A stretch of 64,000 bases of DNA from Salibacterium lacus (GCF_042684865.1 NZ_JBHUML010000006.1:1-64000), one strand, 5' to 3'; numbered from the stretch's first letter, positions 43,883-52,648 are shown. The notes: a model not told the origin generated them from the letters alone. Translations and numbers: made by a program.

Positions 43883-44191
43883 ATGAAAAATATTCTACTC
43901 GTATGTGCTGCCGGAATGTCTACAAGCTTATTGGTAAATAAGATGAAGGCCGCAGCTGAAAACAAAGAAGAAGATATTCAGATTCAGGCAACTTCAGGAG
44001 GAGAGTTGAACAAATATATTGAAAGCGCTGACGTCCTATTACTGGGCCCGCAGGTTTCCTATCTTCAAAAAGATTATAAATCGCGGTATGCCGATATGAA
44101 TATTCCTATTGAAGTAATCAGTAACACCGATTATGGAACTATGAATGGAGAAAAAGTTCTTCAACAAGCGCTGGAACTAACTAGTGAATAA
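43883..44191 (+). CDS. PTS lactose/cellobiose-type IIB component
   Basis: The 102-residue protein has the phospho-cysteine loop near the N-terminus (LLVCAAGMSTSLL, Cys-8). It transfers phosphate to the sugar bound by IIC. GGAGGAGATT within the end of the IIA gene is its ribosome site, so expression is coupled. Confidence 0.92.
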   Translation: MKNILLVCAAGMSTSLLVNKMKAAAENKEEDIQIQATSGGELNKYIESADVLLLGPQVSYLQKDYKSRYADMNIPIEVISNTDYGTMNGEKVLQQALELTSE

Positions 44192-44336
44192 ATAAGTTTT
44201 CTGGAGTAATGCACCAGCTTTTTCAAAAGGTATACGTCAGAAAAAGGATCTTGTGATCTTCCCCAGGTGAAGTCGGAAGGATGTGGATGAGCAATAAACA
44301 GGGATTACGACAGATTTTACAAAGGAGGCTGAACGA

Positions 44337-44707
44337 ATGAGCACACGCACAGAGGCTGTTCAATCAAAATTGCAATCGGCTGCTGGCGTTATAAGTAATA
44401 AAACGAGCCTATTATTTTCGGTACACCGATTATCTTGAACCCCTATTTGGCGGTTCCGTTTATTCTGTCACCACTTACAGCAGCCATTGTACCATATGTC
44501 TTAATGGCTTTTGACATTTTCCCTAAATTGAACAGTATTGGTTTGCCATTAGGGACACCGGTTGTGTTTAATGCATTTTTACAGGGTGGCATTATGCTGA
44601 TTATTCTGCAGGTGATTATATTTATCGTAACAACCTTTATCTACTACCCCTTCTTTAAAATGATCGATAAAAAAGCTTTAAAAGAAGAACAACAATCTGA
44701 GTCATGA
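44337..44707 (+). pseudogene. PTS IIC pseudogene with large internal deletion
   Basis: An AAAGGAGG site and ATG open a IIC-like N-terminus (SKLQSAAGVISNK), but after about 23 codons the sequence jumps to the IIC C-terminal part, GAGCCTATTATTTTCGG onward (EPIIFGTPIILNPYLA, in another frame), which continues to KALKEEQQSES. About 300 codons are missing. The C-terminus resembles that of the intact IIC next door, so this was a tandem paralogue. The junction lies near 44402 at an A-rich stretch. Confidence 0.88.
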
Positions 44708-44726
44708 ATGAAAAGGAGAAAAATAT

Positions 44727-45992
44727 ATGGCTTTTCAAAATATACAATCCCGTTTACAGCAAACAGCGGGAAAAATAAGTGGTAATTTATATTTAAAAGC
44801 TATCTCAAACGGGCTTTTAAGTACATTGCCAGCTTTAATCATCGGGGCATTTTCTACACTTTTATCCAGTTTGGCTTTTGAACCTTATCAAAATTTCATC
44901 TCAGCTACTGGATTAGGCACGGTTCTCGAACTGCCCTCCATTTACACTATTAATATTATTTCACTGTACGCCGTTTTCTTCATTGCGTATCGCCTTACCG
45001 AGTCATTTGATGTAGATGGTCTGCCGGCAGGACTAATAGCTTTAATTTCCTTTTTACTCTTAACTCCCTCGACTATGATGGATGAAACACGGTTTTTACC
45101 ATTTGAATTTCTGGGAGCACAAGGACTTTTTGTAGCTATTATTGTAGGACTTGTTAGTGCAAGGCTGTATATACTTATCACCAATAAAAATATTGGGATA
45201 AAAATGCCCGAAGGTGTCCCTCCTACCGTAGGTAAGACTTTCTTTAGTTTAGTGCCGGCAATTCTTATTGTTTCTCTATTCACATTAATCAGTACTGCTT
45301 TTTCTAACACTAATTTTGAAAGCGCCCACAACTTTGTATATTCATTTATTCAGTCACCTTTGCAGGACCTTGGAGGAGGATTCTGGTCGCTGATAATCAT
45401 GACTTTATTAGTTCAAGTTCTTTGGTTATTAGGTATTCACGGCATGTTGGTGATTCTCCCAATATATTATAGCGTTTGGCTCCCCCTGGGGGTTGAAAAT
45501 CTCGAGGCCTTGCAAGCAGGGGAACAACTCCCTAATATTGTTAATACTGGATTTTTTACAGCCTTTGTTATTGTTGGAGGCTCAGGTGTAACATTGGGGC
45601 TTTGTATCCTGATGAGTTTCATCGCCAAAAGTTCCAGATATAAAACATTAGGCAGGCTGGCTCTTCCTGGTTCATTTTTCGGTATCAATGAGCCTTTAAT
45701 CTTCGGGCTGCCAATCGTTCTAAATCCTTATTTAGCGATCCCATTTATAGCTGCTCCATTATTTGGAGCATGTGCCGCCTACTTTTCTATGGCAAGTGGA
45801 TTAGTGCCCTATGTTGCCGGTACACACCTTCCATTAGGTACACCGGTTATCGCCAGTGCCTTCTTACAAGGAGGAATTATATTAGTTATTTTACAGATTA
45901 TAATTATCTTTGTAGGAACATTGATATACTATCCATTCTTTCGGTATTTAGATAATCAGGCATTGAAAGAAGAACAACAATCTGAATCATAA
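44727..45992 (+). CDS. PTS cellobiose/lactose-type IIC permease
   Basis: The 421-residue membrane permease has about ten hydrophobic helices and the family signatures LWLLGIHGM, GSFFGINEPLIFGLPIVLNP and GTPVIASAFLQGG. It imports and phosphorylates a beta-glucoside or oligosaccharide with the IIA and IIB encoded upstream. AAAAGGAG lies before the ATG. It follows a truncated paralogue with which it shares the same last residues, which suggests gene duplication and loss. Confidence 0.92.
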   Translation: MAFQNIQSRLQQTAGKISGNLYLKAISNGLLSTLPALIIGAFSTLLSSLAFEPYQNFISATGLGTVLELPSIYTINIISLYAVFFIAYRLTESFDVDGLPAGLIALISFLLLTPSTMMDETRFLPFEFLGAQGLFVAIIVGLVSARLYILITNKNIGIKMPEGVPPTVGKTFFSLVPAILIVSLFTLISTAFSNTNFESAHNFVYSFIQSPLQDLGGGFWSLIIMTLLVQVLWLLGIHGMLVILPIYYSVWLPLGVENLEALQAGEQLPNIVNTGFFTAFVIVGGSGVTLGLCILMSFIAKSSRYKTLGRLALPGSFFGINEPLIFGLPIVLNPYLAIPFIAAPLFGACAAYFSMASGLVPYVAGTHLPLGTPVIASAFLQGGIILVILQIIIIFVGTLIYYPFFRYLDNQALKEEQQSES

Positions 45993-46019
45993 ATGAAACA
46001 AATAGAAAGGAGTATCGAC

Positions 46020-47441
46020 ATGAGTTTTCCATCTGATTTTCTATGGGGCGGAGCTATTGCTGCCAATCAAAGTGAAGGAGCTTATCAATCTGATAATAAA
46101 GGTCTTTCTTTGGTTGATATTCTTCCAAGCGGCCAACACCGTATTGAAGCATTGCATCATCCAAGAAAAGCCCTTAATACAACGTATGACTATTATCCCA
46201 GCCACGAAGCAATCGATTTTTACCACCACTATCCTGAAGATATAAAGCTGCTGGCTGAAATGGGTTTCAAAGTATTTCGTACTTCTATATCCTGGGCCAG
46301 AATTTTTCCAAAAGGTGATGAGACCACGCCAAACGAAGAAGGTCTTCGTTTTTATGACCAATTGTTCGATGAGTGCCTTAAATACAATATGGAGTTGTTG
46401 ATAACGATCAATCACTTTGACACTCCGTTGTACTTGGTAGAACATTACGGCGGCTGGCGTAATCGTAAGCTCATAGATTTTTATCTTCATTATGCAGAAA
46501 CTATTTTAGAACGTTATAAGCATAAAGTGAAGTACTGGCTGACGTTTAATGAAATTAACATGATGCTGCATCTCCCTTTTTTCGGCGGCGGGCTGATTTT
46601 AGAGGAAGATGAAGATCACAATCAGGTTAAATATCAAGCAGCACACCACCAGTTGGTAGCCAGTAGTTTGGCTATTCAGAGCGGCAGAACCATAAACCCG
46701 GATTTCGAATTTGGCTGCATGTTGGCTGCGGGAGAGATTTATCCATACCGGCCTCATCCCAGTGACGTTCTAAAAGCACAACAAGAAAACTATGAACAGT
46801 ATATGTTTATTGATGTTCAAGCAAAAGGGGTCTATCCCTGGTTTACAGAACGCTTATTTCAAGACAAAAACGTACAACTATCTATGGAAAAAGGAGATGA
46901 GCAGATACTCCAGGAAAACACTGTTGATTTTATTTCTTTTTCCTATTATTCCTCAAGATTAACAAGCGCAGACCCTGAAATCTTACAGAATGAAACTCAT
47001 GGAAATGCCTTCAGCACACTAAAAAATCCGCATTTAAATGCATCGGAATGGGGATGGCAAATAGATCCAACAGGTCTTCGTATAACAATGAACAGTTTAT
47101 ATGATCGTTATGAAAAACCTTTGTTCATTGTAGAAAATGGCCTGGGTGCTAAAGATAGCATAAACGAAAATGGTACTATCGAGGACAATGAACGTATCTC
47201 GTATATGCGGGATCACCTTGTGCAAATCGAAAAAGCAATAAACGATGGAATTCCGGTTATCGGTTATACTTCTTGGGGATGTATTGATATTGTAAGTGCC
47301 GGCACCGGGGAAATGAAAAAAAGGTATGGCTTTATTTATGTAGACCGTGACAATCAAGGCGGGGGAAGCGGACAGCGTATTCGCAAAAAGTCATTCTATT
47401 GGTATCAAGAAGTAATTCGTTCAAACGGAGAATTCAAGTAA
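46020..47441 (+). CDS. 6-phospho-beta-glucosidase (GH1)
   Basis: The 473-residue cytosolic enzyme hydrolyses the phosphorylated disaccharide made by the PTS. Family 1 motifs are complete: FLWGGAIAANQSEGAY at the start, the acid/base Glu in TFNEIN and the nucleophile Glu in FIVENGLG, plus GYTSWGCIDIVSAGTGEM. The ATG at 46020 follows AGAAAGGAGT; an in-frame ATG at 45993 lies directly after the IIC stop and upstream of that ribosome site. Last gene of the operon. No strong terminator was found after it. Confidence 0.93.
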   Translation: MSFPSDFLWGGAIAANQSEGAYQSDNKGLSLVDILPSGQHRIEALHHPRKALNTTYDYYPSHEAIDFYHHYPEDIKLLAEMGFKVFRTSISWARIFPKGDETTPNEEGLRFYDQLFDECLKYNMELLITINHFDTPLYLVEHYGGWRNRKLIDFYLHYAETILERYKHKVKYWLTFNEINMMLHLPFFGGGLILEEDEDHNQVKYQAAHHQLVASSLAIQSGRTINPDFEFGCMLAAGEIYPYRPHPSDVLKAQQENYEQYMFIDVQAKGVYPWFTERLFQDKNVQLSMEKGDEQILQENTVDFISFSYYSSRLTSADPEILQNETHGNAFSTLKNPHLNASEWGWQIDPTGLRITMNSLYDRYEKPLFIVENGLGAKDSINENGTIEDNERISYMRDHLVQIEKAINDGIPVIGYTSWGCIDIVSAGTGEMKKRYGFIYVDRDNQGGGSGQRIRKKSFYWYQEVIRSNGEFK

Positions 47442-47580
47442 CTAATAATCAAATAACATCAAACTACAATTCGGGCCCTCATGCTTGATTGTTAAATCAA
47501 ATGCAACAGTTAAAGGCATGGTGAAAGCCATCGTTATTCCGTTATGATAAAGGGACCCAAAATAATATTATAACGTTTAC
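47442..47580. other. Intergenic region before antitoxin RNA copy C
   Basis: No gene or clear terminator is visible. GTTTACATGTTACGTT (47574-47590) carries the ACGTT motif also seen next to copy B. Confidence 0.3.
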
Positions 47581-47616
47581 ATGTTACGTTCGTGTCCCCT
47601 ATGTTATGATGCAAGT

Positions 47617-47780
47617 AAACCTGCATACTTCTTTGGAAGCAGCATAAAACGAAAAGGGACCATAGGGGATGGTGCACCTATGGTCCCGTACAACAGCCGC
47701 TTTAAGAGCGGAGGGCTCTGCCCGGTTTCCGTTACGGAAATAGACCGCACACCTTACCTGGGGGGCGGTCTATTTCTTTT
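47617..47780 (+). ncRNA. Antisense antitoxin RNA copy C (orphan)
   Basis: A TGTTATGAT extended -10 (47603-47610... -10 hexamer at 47605-47610) precedes a ~165-base RNA colinear with the copy at 39.2 kb. Hairpin 1 is GGGACCATAGG (47656-47666) with CCTATGGTCCC (47677-47687), a sequence different from copy B but equally paired. Hairpin 2, hairpin 3 and the terminator (TAGACCGC/GCGGTCTA, then TTTCTTTT) are conserved. The facing toxin frame is dead, so this RNA appears to be an orphan; it could still act in trans on the 39.4 kb toxin mRNA through the shared 3' part. Confidence 0.7.
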
Positions 47781-47815
47781 GCGGCATAAGCAGCACGATT
47801 CACGTTCCATCTTTG
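47771..47815 (-). pseudogene. 3' remnant of a holin-like toxin gene
   Basis: The minus strand keeps the last codons of the toxin at 39.4 kb (IVLLMPQKK then TAG), but the Leu codon before them is TGA here, and similarity ends a few codons further upstream, where the 3' end of the DUF1643 gene begins. There is no start codon or ribosome site. Confidence 0.7.
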
Positions 47816-47843
47816 AGGGGATGCTTCATCGTAATGCCATTCG

Positions 47844-48467
47844 TCATCGAACGCCCGTGGAGGGGTACGGAAGAAGCGGTTCATAGTCATACCAGTACTT
47901 CCCGTGTCCCGGGTATTTTTGATTGTTGACCATCGGACCGACGCGGTAGAGCGGCTTGTCTCCGATGAGATGCAGAACGTCCCGTATTCTTCTTTTATAG
48001 GCGCTTTCCAGCAGCGGCTGATAATTTCCCCATCCCGCAAGGAGGAGGTCCCTGCTGCTGTCGCAGTCAGCCAGAATCTGTGAAATCACTTCGTCATTCT
48101 GCTTCCGGTACTCTAATTCCTCCGGGGTGCCGATATATTCTTTCAAGTAGGAAGCGGTCCCGTTTACCATCGTATACAGATTGACTATCGTAACTTTCCC
48201 AATGTCACAGTCCGGTTGTTTGTATAAGTAATCCAGTATCCTGTACAGGGTATCATCGGATGTTTTGAATCCTTCATCATCCAGTATCCCTGCATTGCTC
48301 GGATTTTTCATGATAACAACAGCTTGCCTGTCATTGTTTTTATGATGAAATGGAATCGTTAAAGAAAATCGATGCAGAAATCCCTGCTCGTCTCTCTCCT
48401 CAAAGACTTCCGGATTCATGTGGATATTCTTCTCGTCCACATAATGGGAGAAATAAATTTTCTTCAT
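47844..48467 (-). CDS. DUF1643 domain protein
   Basis: The 207-residue protein has the DUF1643 pattern: VVIMKNPSNAG, VTIVNLYTMVNG, LLLAGWGNY and KYPGHGKYW. Function is unknown; members are scattered in accessory regions of bacteria. ATG at 48467 with AAAGGAGT upstream. The C-terminus ends right at the toxin remnant, so its last residues (STGVR) may have been altered by the rearrangement. Confidence 0.78.
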   Translation of the reverse strand: MKKIYFSHYVDEKNIHMNPEVFEERDEQGFLHRFSLTIPFHHKNNDRQAVVIMKNPSNAGILDDEGFKTSDDTLYRILDYLYKQPDCDIGKVTIVNLYTMVNGTASYLKEYIGTPEELEYRKQNDEVISQILADCDSSRDLLLAGWGNYQPLLESAYKRRIRDVLHLIGDKPLYRVGPMVNNQKYPGHGKYWYDYEPLLPYPSTGVR

Positions 48468-48570
48468 CGCTTACTCCTTTCCCTCACTGCAATGGATTTA
48501 CTATTACTTTATGACCGTCCAGCTGAAAGATGACGGAAGGTAAGACACGAAAAAGGTGAAAGAGGGAAGA

Positions 48571-49320
48571 TTATTCCACCAACTCCCACTGCTTAGCCGT
48601 TATCGTATACCCGCTGTTCTCTGCCGATACCGTGTAGGTTGCCTGATACCACAAGGTTTCTTCTGTATCTTCTTCGGCAAGGGCAAACATGACCTTTACG
48701 TTACCATCGACGAGGGTTGTTTTGACGTCCTGAATCTCGACAAATCCCAAATCAGCATTACGCTCCCGGAATTCCTGCAGGCTTTCTCCCTGTTTCCAGC
48801 TTTCACTCAGGAGGCTGTAAGCCGTTTGGTAATCACCAACGTTCAAACTGTCAAAATAGTGCCCTACCACGTAGACCGCCTCTTCTTGATTGATGCTTTC
48901 TTCGGAAGAAGATGCTGGTTCGGCATCGGTCCCCTGCTGCTGCATCGGGGAAGCGGACCATTCCTTAAGCATGGGCAGGACATCGTTGATAGGTATGGAA
49001 AAGCCGATATCCCCCTCGGTCATTCCGGCGGAATTAATGCCGGCCACTTTGCCGCTGCTTCTCTCTACGAGCGGTCCTCCGCTGCTTCCCCCGGCAATGG
49101 GCGCGGAAATCTGATAGACATTGTCATAGGTGTATGGGTCAATTTCAAAGTCCCGATTCACGCCGCTCACAATGCCGGTGGTGACTGTATTTTCAAGGCC
49201 TTGCGGGCTGCCGACAGCCATCACTTCCTCCCCGACTTCCAGATACTCTTCTTCCATCACCGGTAGGGGCTCCATGTCTGTCAGGCCGCTTACCCGGATG
49301 AGGGCGGCATATAAGACCAA
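48571..49320 (-). pseudogene. 5'-truncated trypsin-like (Deg/HtrA-type) serine protease
   Basis: The sequence begins abruptly at ALIRV, corresponding to the end of the catalytic Asp motif of the family. It keeps the catalytic Ser in GGSSGGPLV, MAVGSPQGLEN and a C-terminal NTF2-like domain (~150-249), but the signal peptide, catalytic His and probably Asp are absent. No ribosome site precedes the only upstream ATG (49320). The break lies close to the end of the Fic gene at 49362, so a deletion fused the two. Inactive as a protease. Confidence 0.72.
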
Positions 49321-49361
49321 CAGAAAAAAGCCATACCAGAGATATTACTTTTATCTAACGG

Positions 49362-50105
49362 CTATTTTACAGCACCTATAAAAACTTCCAGGCTTTCTTC
49401 TACACATTCTGTTATTAGCTCTATAAAAGGCTGGAATGTACGATTCATGCTGGCCAGCTCTAATACTTCATAATATTTATACCTTTTTTCATCTTCGGCT
49501 TTTACAACTGCTGGCGGGTATCCGTTCTGCATAAGAATAAGATTCATCAATAAACGCGCCGTTCGTCCATTTCCATCAGAGAAAGGATGGATATATACAA
49601 ATTTAAAATGGAATAACGCTGCCAATTCTACAGGATGCAGTTGGTCTTTATTTTCTTCATACCATTTGATCAATTGTTCCACTTCATCTTGAACTTGTAA
49701 AAAGTGAGGAGGGTGGTGTTGACTACCAGAAATGCGAACGTTTATTTGACGATAACGTCCTGCATTATGGTCATCAATATTTTTAAGGACAAGATAATGA
49801 ACATTTTTGATCAACGAATGATTCATTGTTGAACCTTGGTCGATCTGTTCTTCAATAAAATCTATAGCTTCAGCATGATTAATGACCTCAAAGTGTTCAC
49901 GTAATTTTTTTCCGCCTACCGTTAATCCTTCTTCCAGCACTAATTTGGTTTCCATTAAGGATAACGTGTTTCCTTCTATTGCATTGGAATGATAGGTCCA
50001 CTCTACCCTGAAATGTTCTTTTAGGTTTCTTGTCGCTTCAGGTGGCAGCGGACGTAACTGATCTAACTCCTGTTTTAACTGGTTAACCTTACTGAAGTCC
50101 ATCAT
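49362..50105 (-). CDS. Fic family AMP-transferase with N-terminal inhibitory helix
   Basis: The ~247-residue protein has the canonical catalytic motif HPFSDGNGRTAR and, near the N-terminus, TYHSNAIEGNTLS, which matches the (S/T)xxxE(G/N) inhibitory motif of class II Fic enzymes. These enzymes transfer AMP to target proteins and are self-inhibited through the inhibitory Glu. The ATG at 50105 lies six bases after AGAGGTGG; upstream ATGs are worse placed. It stands alone, with no separate antitoxin gene needed. Confidence 0.9.
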   Translation of the reverse strand: MMDFSKVNQLKQELDQLRPLPPEATRNLKEHFRVEWTYHSNAIEGNTLSLMETKLVLEEGLTVGGKKLREHFEVINHAEAIDFIEEQIDQGSTMNHSLIKNVHYLVLKNIDDHNAGRYRQINVRISGSQHHPPHFLQVQDEVEQLIKWYEENKDQLHPVELAALFHFKFVYIHPFSDGNGRTARLLMNLILMQNGYPPAVVKAEDEKRYKYYEVLELASMNRTFQPFIELITECVEESLEVFIGAVK

Positions 50106-50129
50106 ACACATCCACCTCTTCCTATTCAC

Positions 50130-50390
50130 CCTTCTGTTGCCGAAGCGAGTATATTCATACTACCACAGGAAGAGTAGATTGAAAAAAATATCCTTCAGCA
50201 AGCTGCGGTCAAGTTTTCTCAAAAGGCCTGAAAGAAGACAGTTTGTGCCCCTCTGTAACGAATGGATTAGAATTATTACGTTTGGCTTGGTCAAATTAAA
50301 TACATTGAAATTATAATATTCTGACTTTATTTGTGAAAAGAATATGCTGTTTCCCTCTCTGGTGCTTCCACAAATCACCTACACAAAGAC
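50130..50390. other. Intergenic, AT-rich, no gene recognised
   Basis: It contains the upstream region of the Fic gene. Stop codons break all frames that have a ribosome site. Confidence 0.35.
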
Positions 50391-50432
50391 AAGGCCGGGC
50401 CGATACTTCTTTTCCATCGGCTCCGGCCCGTT
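50391..50432 (-). terminator. Terminator-like hairpin after cysC remnant 1
   Basis: A GGCCGGGCCGA / TCGG..CCGGCCCG stem with a 13-base loop lies directly after the stop codon of the cysC remnant. Related GGGCC-rich hairpins follow the other two remnants at about 53.80 and 55.01 kb. Confidence 0.55.
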
Positions 50433-50437
50433 TCATA

Positions 50438-50650
50438 TTATTCTTCTTCCTTGTCCAATAACCCTGCGATCTGCTCCACCACATAATCCGTGGCTTCTTC
50501 CAGAGAATACCGGCTCGTGTCGATGTCCGGATTCTCCGGTCCTATCACGCCGTCTGCCGATGTCATATTCGTGACACGGTCGATGAGTAGGTTCCATTCC
50601 TGCATCCTTTTTCTTTAGCGCTTCACCGTGTCGGGGGTCAGGCACCGAAA
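50438..50650 (-). pseudogene. cysC: cysC (APS kinase) remnant 1: C-terminal fragment
   Basis: The minus strand encodes GPENPDIDTSRYSLEEATDY through GLLDKEEE and a stop, which is the C-terminus of adenylylsulfate kinase. Before it, after about 25 codons, homology switches to a ~90-base segment (containing CGGTGAAGCG and TTCAGGAAT-like sequence) that also precedes the other two remnants. The Walker A, substrate-binding and most core residues are absent. It ends upstream at the GGGGGTCAGGCACCG repeat. Confidence 0.7.
50633..50647. repeat. Dispersed repeat GGGGGTCAGGCACCG, copy 1
   Basis: An identical 15-base unit occurs at 51694-51708 and 55404-55418, and a diverged one (GGGGGTC then different) at 53989-53995. 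Each lies in an intergenic stretch next to a cysC remnant or a gene start. Confidence 0.75.
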
Positions 50651-50765
50651 TGAATGATGTTTCGAATATAACTGTCTGGGAATGGGAATGACGTCTAAGG
50701 ATAGTTAATGGTTAGGGACATACGAAACAAAGAGCTGCCCGCCGGGTAGTATGGGAGGGATAAAG

Positions 50766-51539
50766 ATGAAGATTTTAGTGACAGGAGCAACGGACGGTAT
50801 CGGCATGGAAACGGCGAGGATGCTGACCGAAGAGGGCCACGAGGTGCTGCTGCACGGGCGAAGCGAAGAAAAGCTTGCGAATGCGGGCAGGGAGATTGGA
50901 AACGAAAACGCCGGGAAGTATGTGGTCGATTTGTCCCAAATGGCGGACGTGAGAAGATTCGCCGAAGCGGTCAAGGAGAAGCACGGGCATCTGGACGTTC
51001 TCATTAATAACGCGGGCGTGTACAATGCCCCTAGTGAGAAGACCGAAGACGGGCTGGACATCCGGTTTGCGGTGAATACGATCGCGCCGTATATCTTAAC
51101 CAGCGCGCTGCTGCCGATCATGGATGAGTCGAGCCGCATTGTGAACTTATCCTCAGCGGCCCAAAAGCCGGTGGATGCAAAGGCTCTTTCGGGAGAGGCA
51201 GAACTGCAGGACGGAGAAGCGTATGCGCAAAGCAAGCTGGCGCTCACGATGTGGACGATGGAGCTGTCACATCGTATCGACCCGGTGATTGTGGCGGTGA
51301 ACCCGAAATCCCTTTTAGGAAGCAAAATGGTGAAAAAGGCGTTCGGGGTAGAAGGCGGCGATATTACAATCGGCGCGGACATCCTGTACCGCGCTGCGCT
51401 CTCGGATACCTTTGCCGACGCGTCCGGGACATATTTTGATAATGACCGCGGCGATTTCGGCGACCCGCATCCGGATGCTTTGGACCGTGACAAACGTGCC
51501 AGGCTCCTCGAACAGATAGACACCATGATCGGAACATAA
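50766..51539 (+). CDS. Short-chain dehydrogenase/reductase
   Basis: The 257-residue oxidoreductase has a Rossmann fold with the nucleotide motif TGATDGIG, INNAG, the catalytic Ser in LSSAA and the YAQSK pair (YxxxK). The cofactor is probably NADP(H), given HGRSEEK at the end of beta-2; the substrate is unknown. ATG at 50766 lies six bases after GGGAGGG; an ATG at 50751 overlaps that site. GC content is visibly higher than its neighbours, with codons ending in G/C, which fits separate acquisition. Confidence 0.88.
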   Translation: MKILVTGATDGIGMETARMLTEEGHEVLLHGRSEEKLANAGREIGNENAGKYVVDLSQMADVRRFAEAVKEKHGHLDVLINNAGVYNAPSEKTEDGLDIRFAVNTIAPYILTSALLPIMDESSRIVNLSSAAQKPVDAKALSGEAELQDGEAYAQSKLALTMWTMELSHRIDPVIVAVNPKSLLGSKMVKKAFGVEGGDITIGADILYRAALSDTFADASGTYFDNDRGDFGDPHPDALDRDKRARLLEQIDTMIGT

Positions 51540-51849
51540 AAAAGCCTATCCGTATGTATGCAGGACTCCAGGGGCAGGGGTTCTGCTTTTCCTTTTCGGG
51601 AGGATGGCTTCGGGGCTGCCTGGCCGCTTTCCGGGGGTGCCGCCTCAGCTGTATCGTGGCAGCTGACGCAACTCCGGCTGGGGCCTGAGCACCGGGGGTC
51701 AGGCACCGAACTCACAAAAATGATATAATAAATGAAACAACGCCTGCCTACGCTGAGAGGGGGAGGGGTTCCCGCCAAAAATGAATAAAAAATCATTATC
51801 CCATGATATCCTTAACCCAAAGAAGAAGGGGAAAGAAGGGAAACAAACG
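51540..51849 (+). promoter_or_regulatory. Intergenic region with promoter of the nucleotidyltransferase pair
   Basis: A TGATATAAT extended -10 (about 51721-51729) lies 120 bases before the likely start at 51850, just after the second GGGGGTCAGGCACCG copy (51694-51708). An in-frame ATG at 51781 has a GGGGGAGGGG run 15 bases upstream. The rest shows no gene. Confidence 0.5.
51694..51708. repeat. Dispersed repeat GGGGGTCAGGCACCG, copy 2
   Basis: Identical to the copies at 50633 and 55404; here it lies directly upstream of the promoter of the nucleotidyltransferase pair. Confidence 0.75.
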
Positions 51850-52089
51850 ATGAAAGAAATGGATATAAGCGACTTAAATCAATATATTCAATCCAACAAA
51901 AAAGAGGCGAATTATCAAGTCAATAAAGAACTATCCGGTATAAAAAAACGACGTCTTAAATACAGAAAACGTTCTGACGATGAAATAGAAGCCCTTAACC
52001 GGATTTGTATAGAAAAATGGAAAAGAGCGGAACGGGAGGGGAAGATAAAAAGAACGGGAAAAAAGGAGCTTTATTATGCGTTCGATTGA
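51850..52089 (+). CDS. Small basic protein, partner of the nucleotidyltransferase
   Basis: The 79-residue product (102 if the ATG at 51781 is used) is rich in Lys and Arg in its middle (LSGIKKRRLKYRKRSDDE) and predicted helical. ATG at 51850 follows GAAAGAAGGGAAAC. It overlaps the next gene by 14 bases, so expression is coupled. I do not recognise the family. Small proteins in front of MNT-type nucleotidyltransferases are often antitoxins, but that is an inference from position and size only. Confidence 0.55.
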   Translation: MKEMDISDLNQYIQSNKKEANYQVNKELSGIKKRRLKYRKRSDDEIEALNRICIEKWKRAEREGKIKRTGKKELYYAFD

Positions 52090-52648
52090 GGCGTTACAAG
52101 ATGAACTAAAAGAATTGGTTCCTAAACCAAAACTTGAAAAGATGACAGTATTCGCTTCTTTAATCACAGAATATTTAGAAGAAGAAGGGTTACGTCCTGT
52201 TGTCGTAGGAGGATTATCCGTTGAATTATATTCCCGCGGTGAATATTCCACCAGTGATATTGATTTTGTTACGCCTGGTTATGACATCGTGGGGGACCTT
52301 CTCGAAAAACTGGGATTCGAAAAAACAGGGAAGAATTGGTATCACCGGGAATTGGAAATCGCTGTGGAAATACCGAGCAATCATTTGGAAGGCAGTCCGG
52401 AGAAAGTAATAAAATTCAAACTCGAAAACAATAAACATGTGTATGTCATCGGTGCTGAAGATATTATCGTTCACCGTTTGGAATCAGCATTAGCTTCTTT
52501 CCCGGAAAATCCGGAATACAGTGAAGATTATGAATGGGCAAGACGGTTGTTTCTTATTCACCAAGACCATTTGGATATAGACTATATGAGAAAACAAGAC
52601 GCCTTGGTTACCCGATTACTGGATAGATGGTTACGTGACAAGCATTGA
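52076..52648 (+). CDS. MNT-type nucleotidyltransferase (DUF6036-like)
   Basis: The 190-residue protein has the minimal nucleotidyltransferase signature: VVGGLSVELYSRG followed by the catalytic DxD in TSDIDFV, and a third acidic strand (ELEIAVEIP). Similar stand-alone enzymes are toxins or antitoxins that add nucleotides or AMP to tRNA or proteins. It starts inside the end of the basic-protein gene (14-base overlap). AAAAAGGAGC lies upstream of its ATG. Confidence 0.75.
   Translation: MRSIEALQDELKELVPKPKLEKMTVFASLITEYLEEEGLRPVVVGGLSVELYSRGEYSTSDIDFVTPGYDIVGDLLEKLGFEKTGKNWYHRELEIAVEIPSNHLEGSPEKVIKFKLENNKHVYVIGAEDIIVHRLESALASFPENPEYSEDYEWARRLFLIHQDHLDIDYMRKQDALVTRLLDRWLRDKH

Noticed and set aside
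39217..47780. Initial idea that the three related hairpin-rich repeats were a MITE
   Set aside because: They have a promoter and terminator but no terminal inverted repeats or target duplications, and copy B faces a toxin gene in the TxpA/RatA arrangement, which explains them better.
50705..51796. Long minus-strand frame of 363 codons rich in Ser, Pro and Cys
   Set aside because: It is antisense to the clear short-chain dehydrogenase gene, has no ribosome site and low-complexity composition typical of a shadow of a GC-richer gene.
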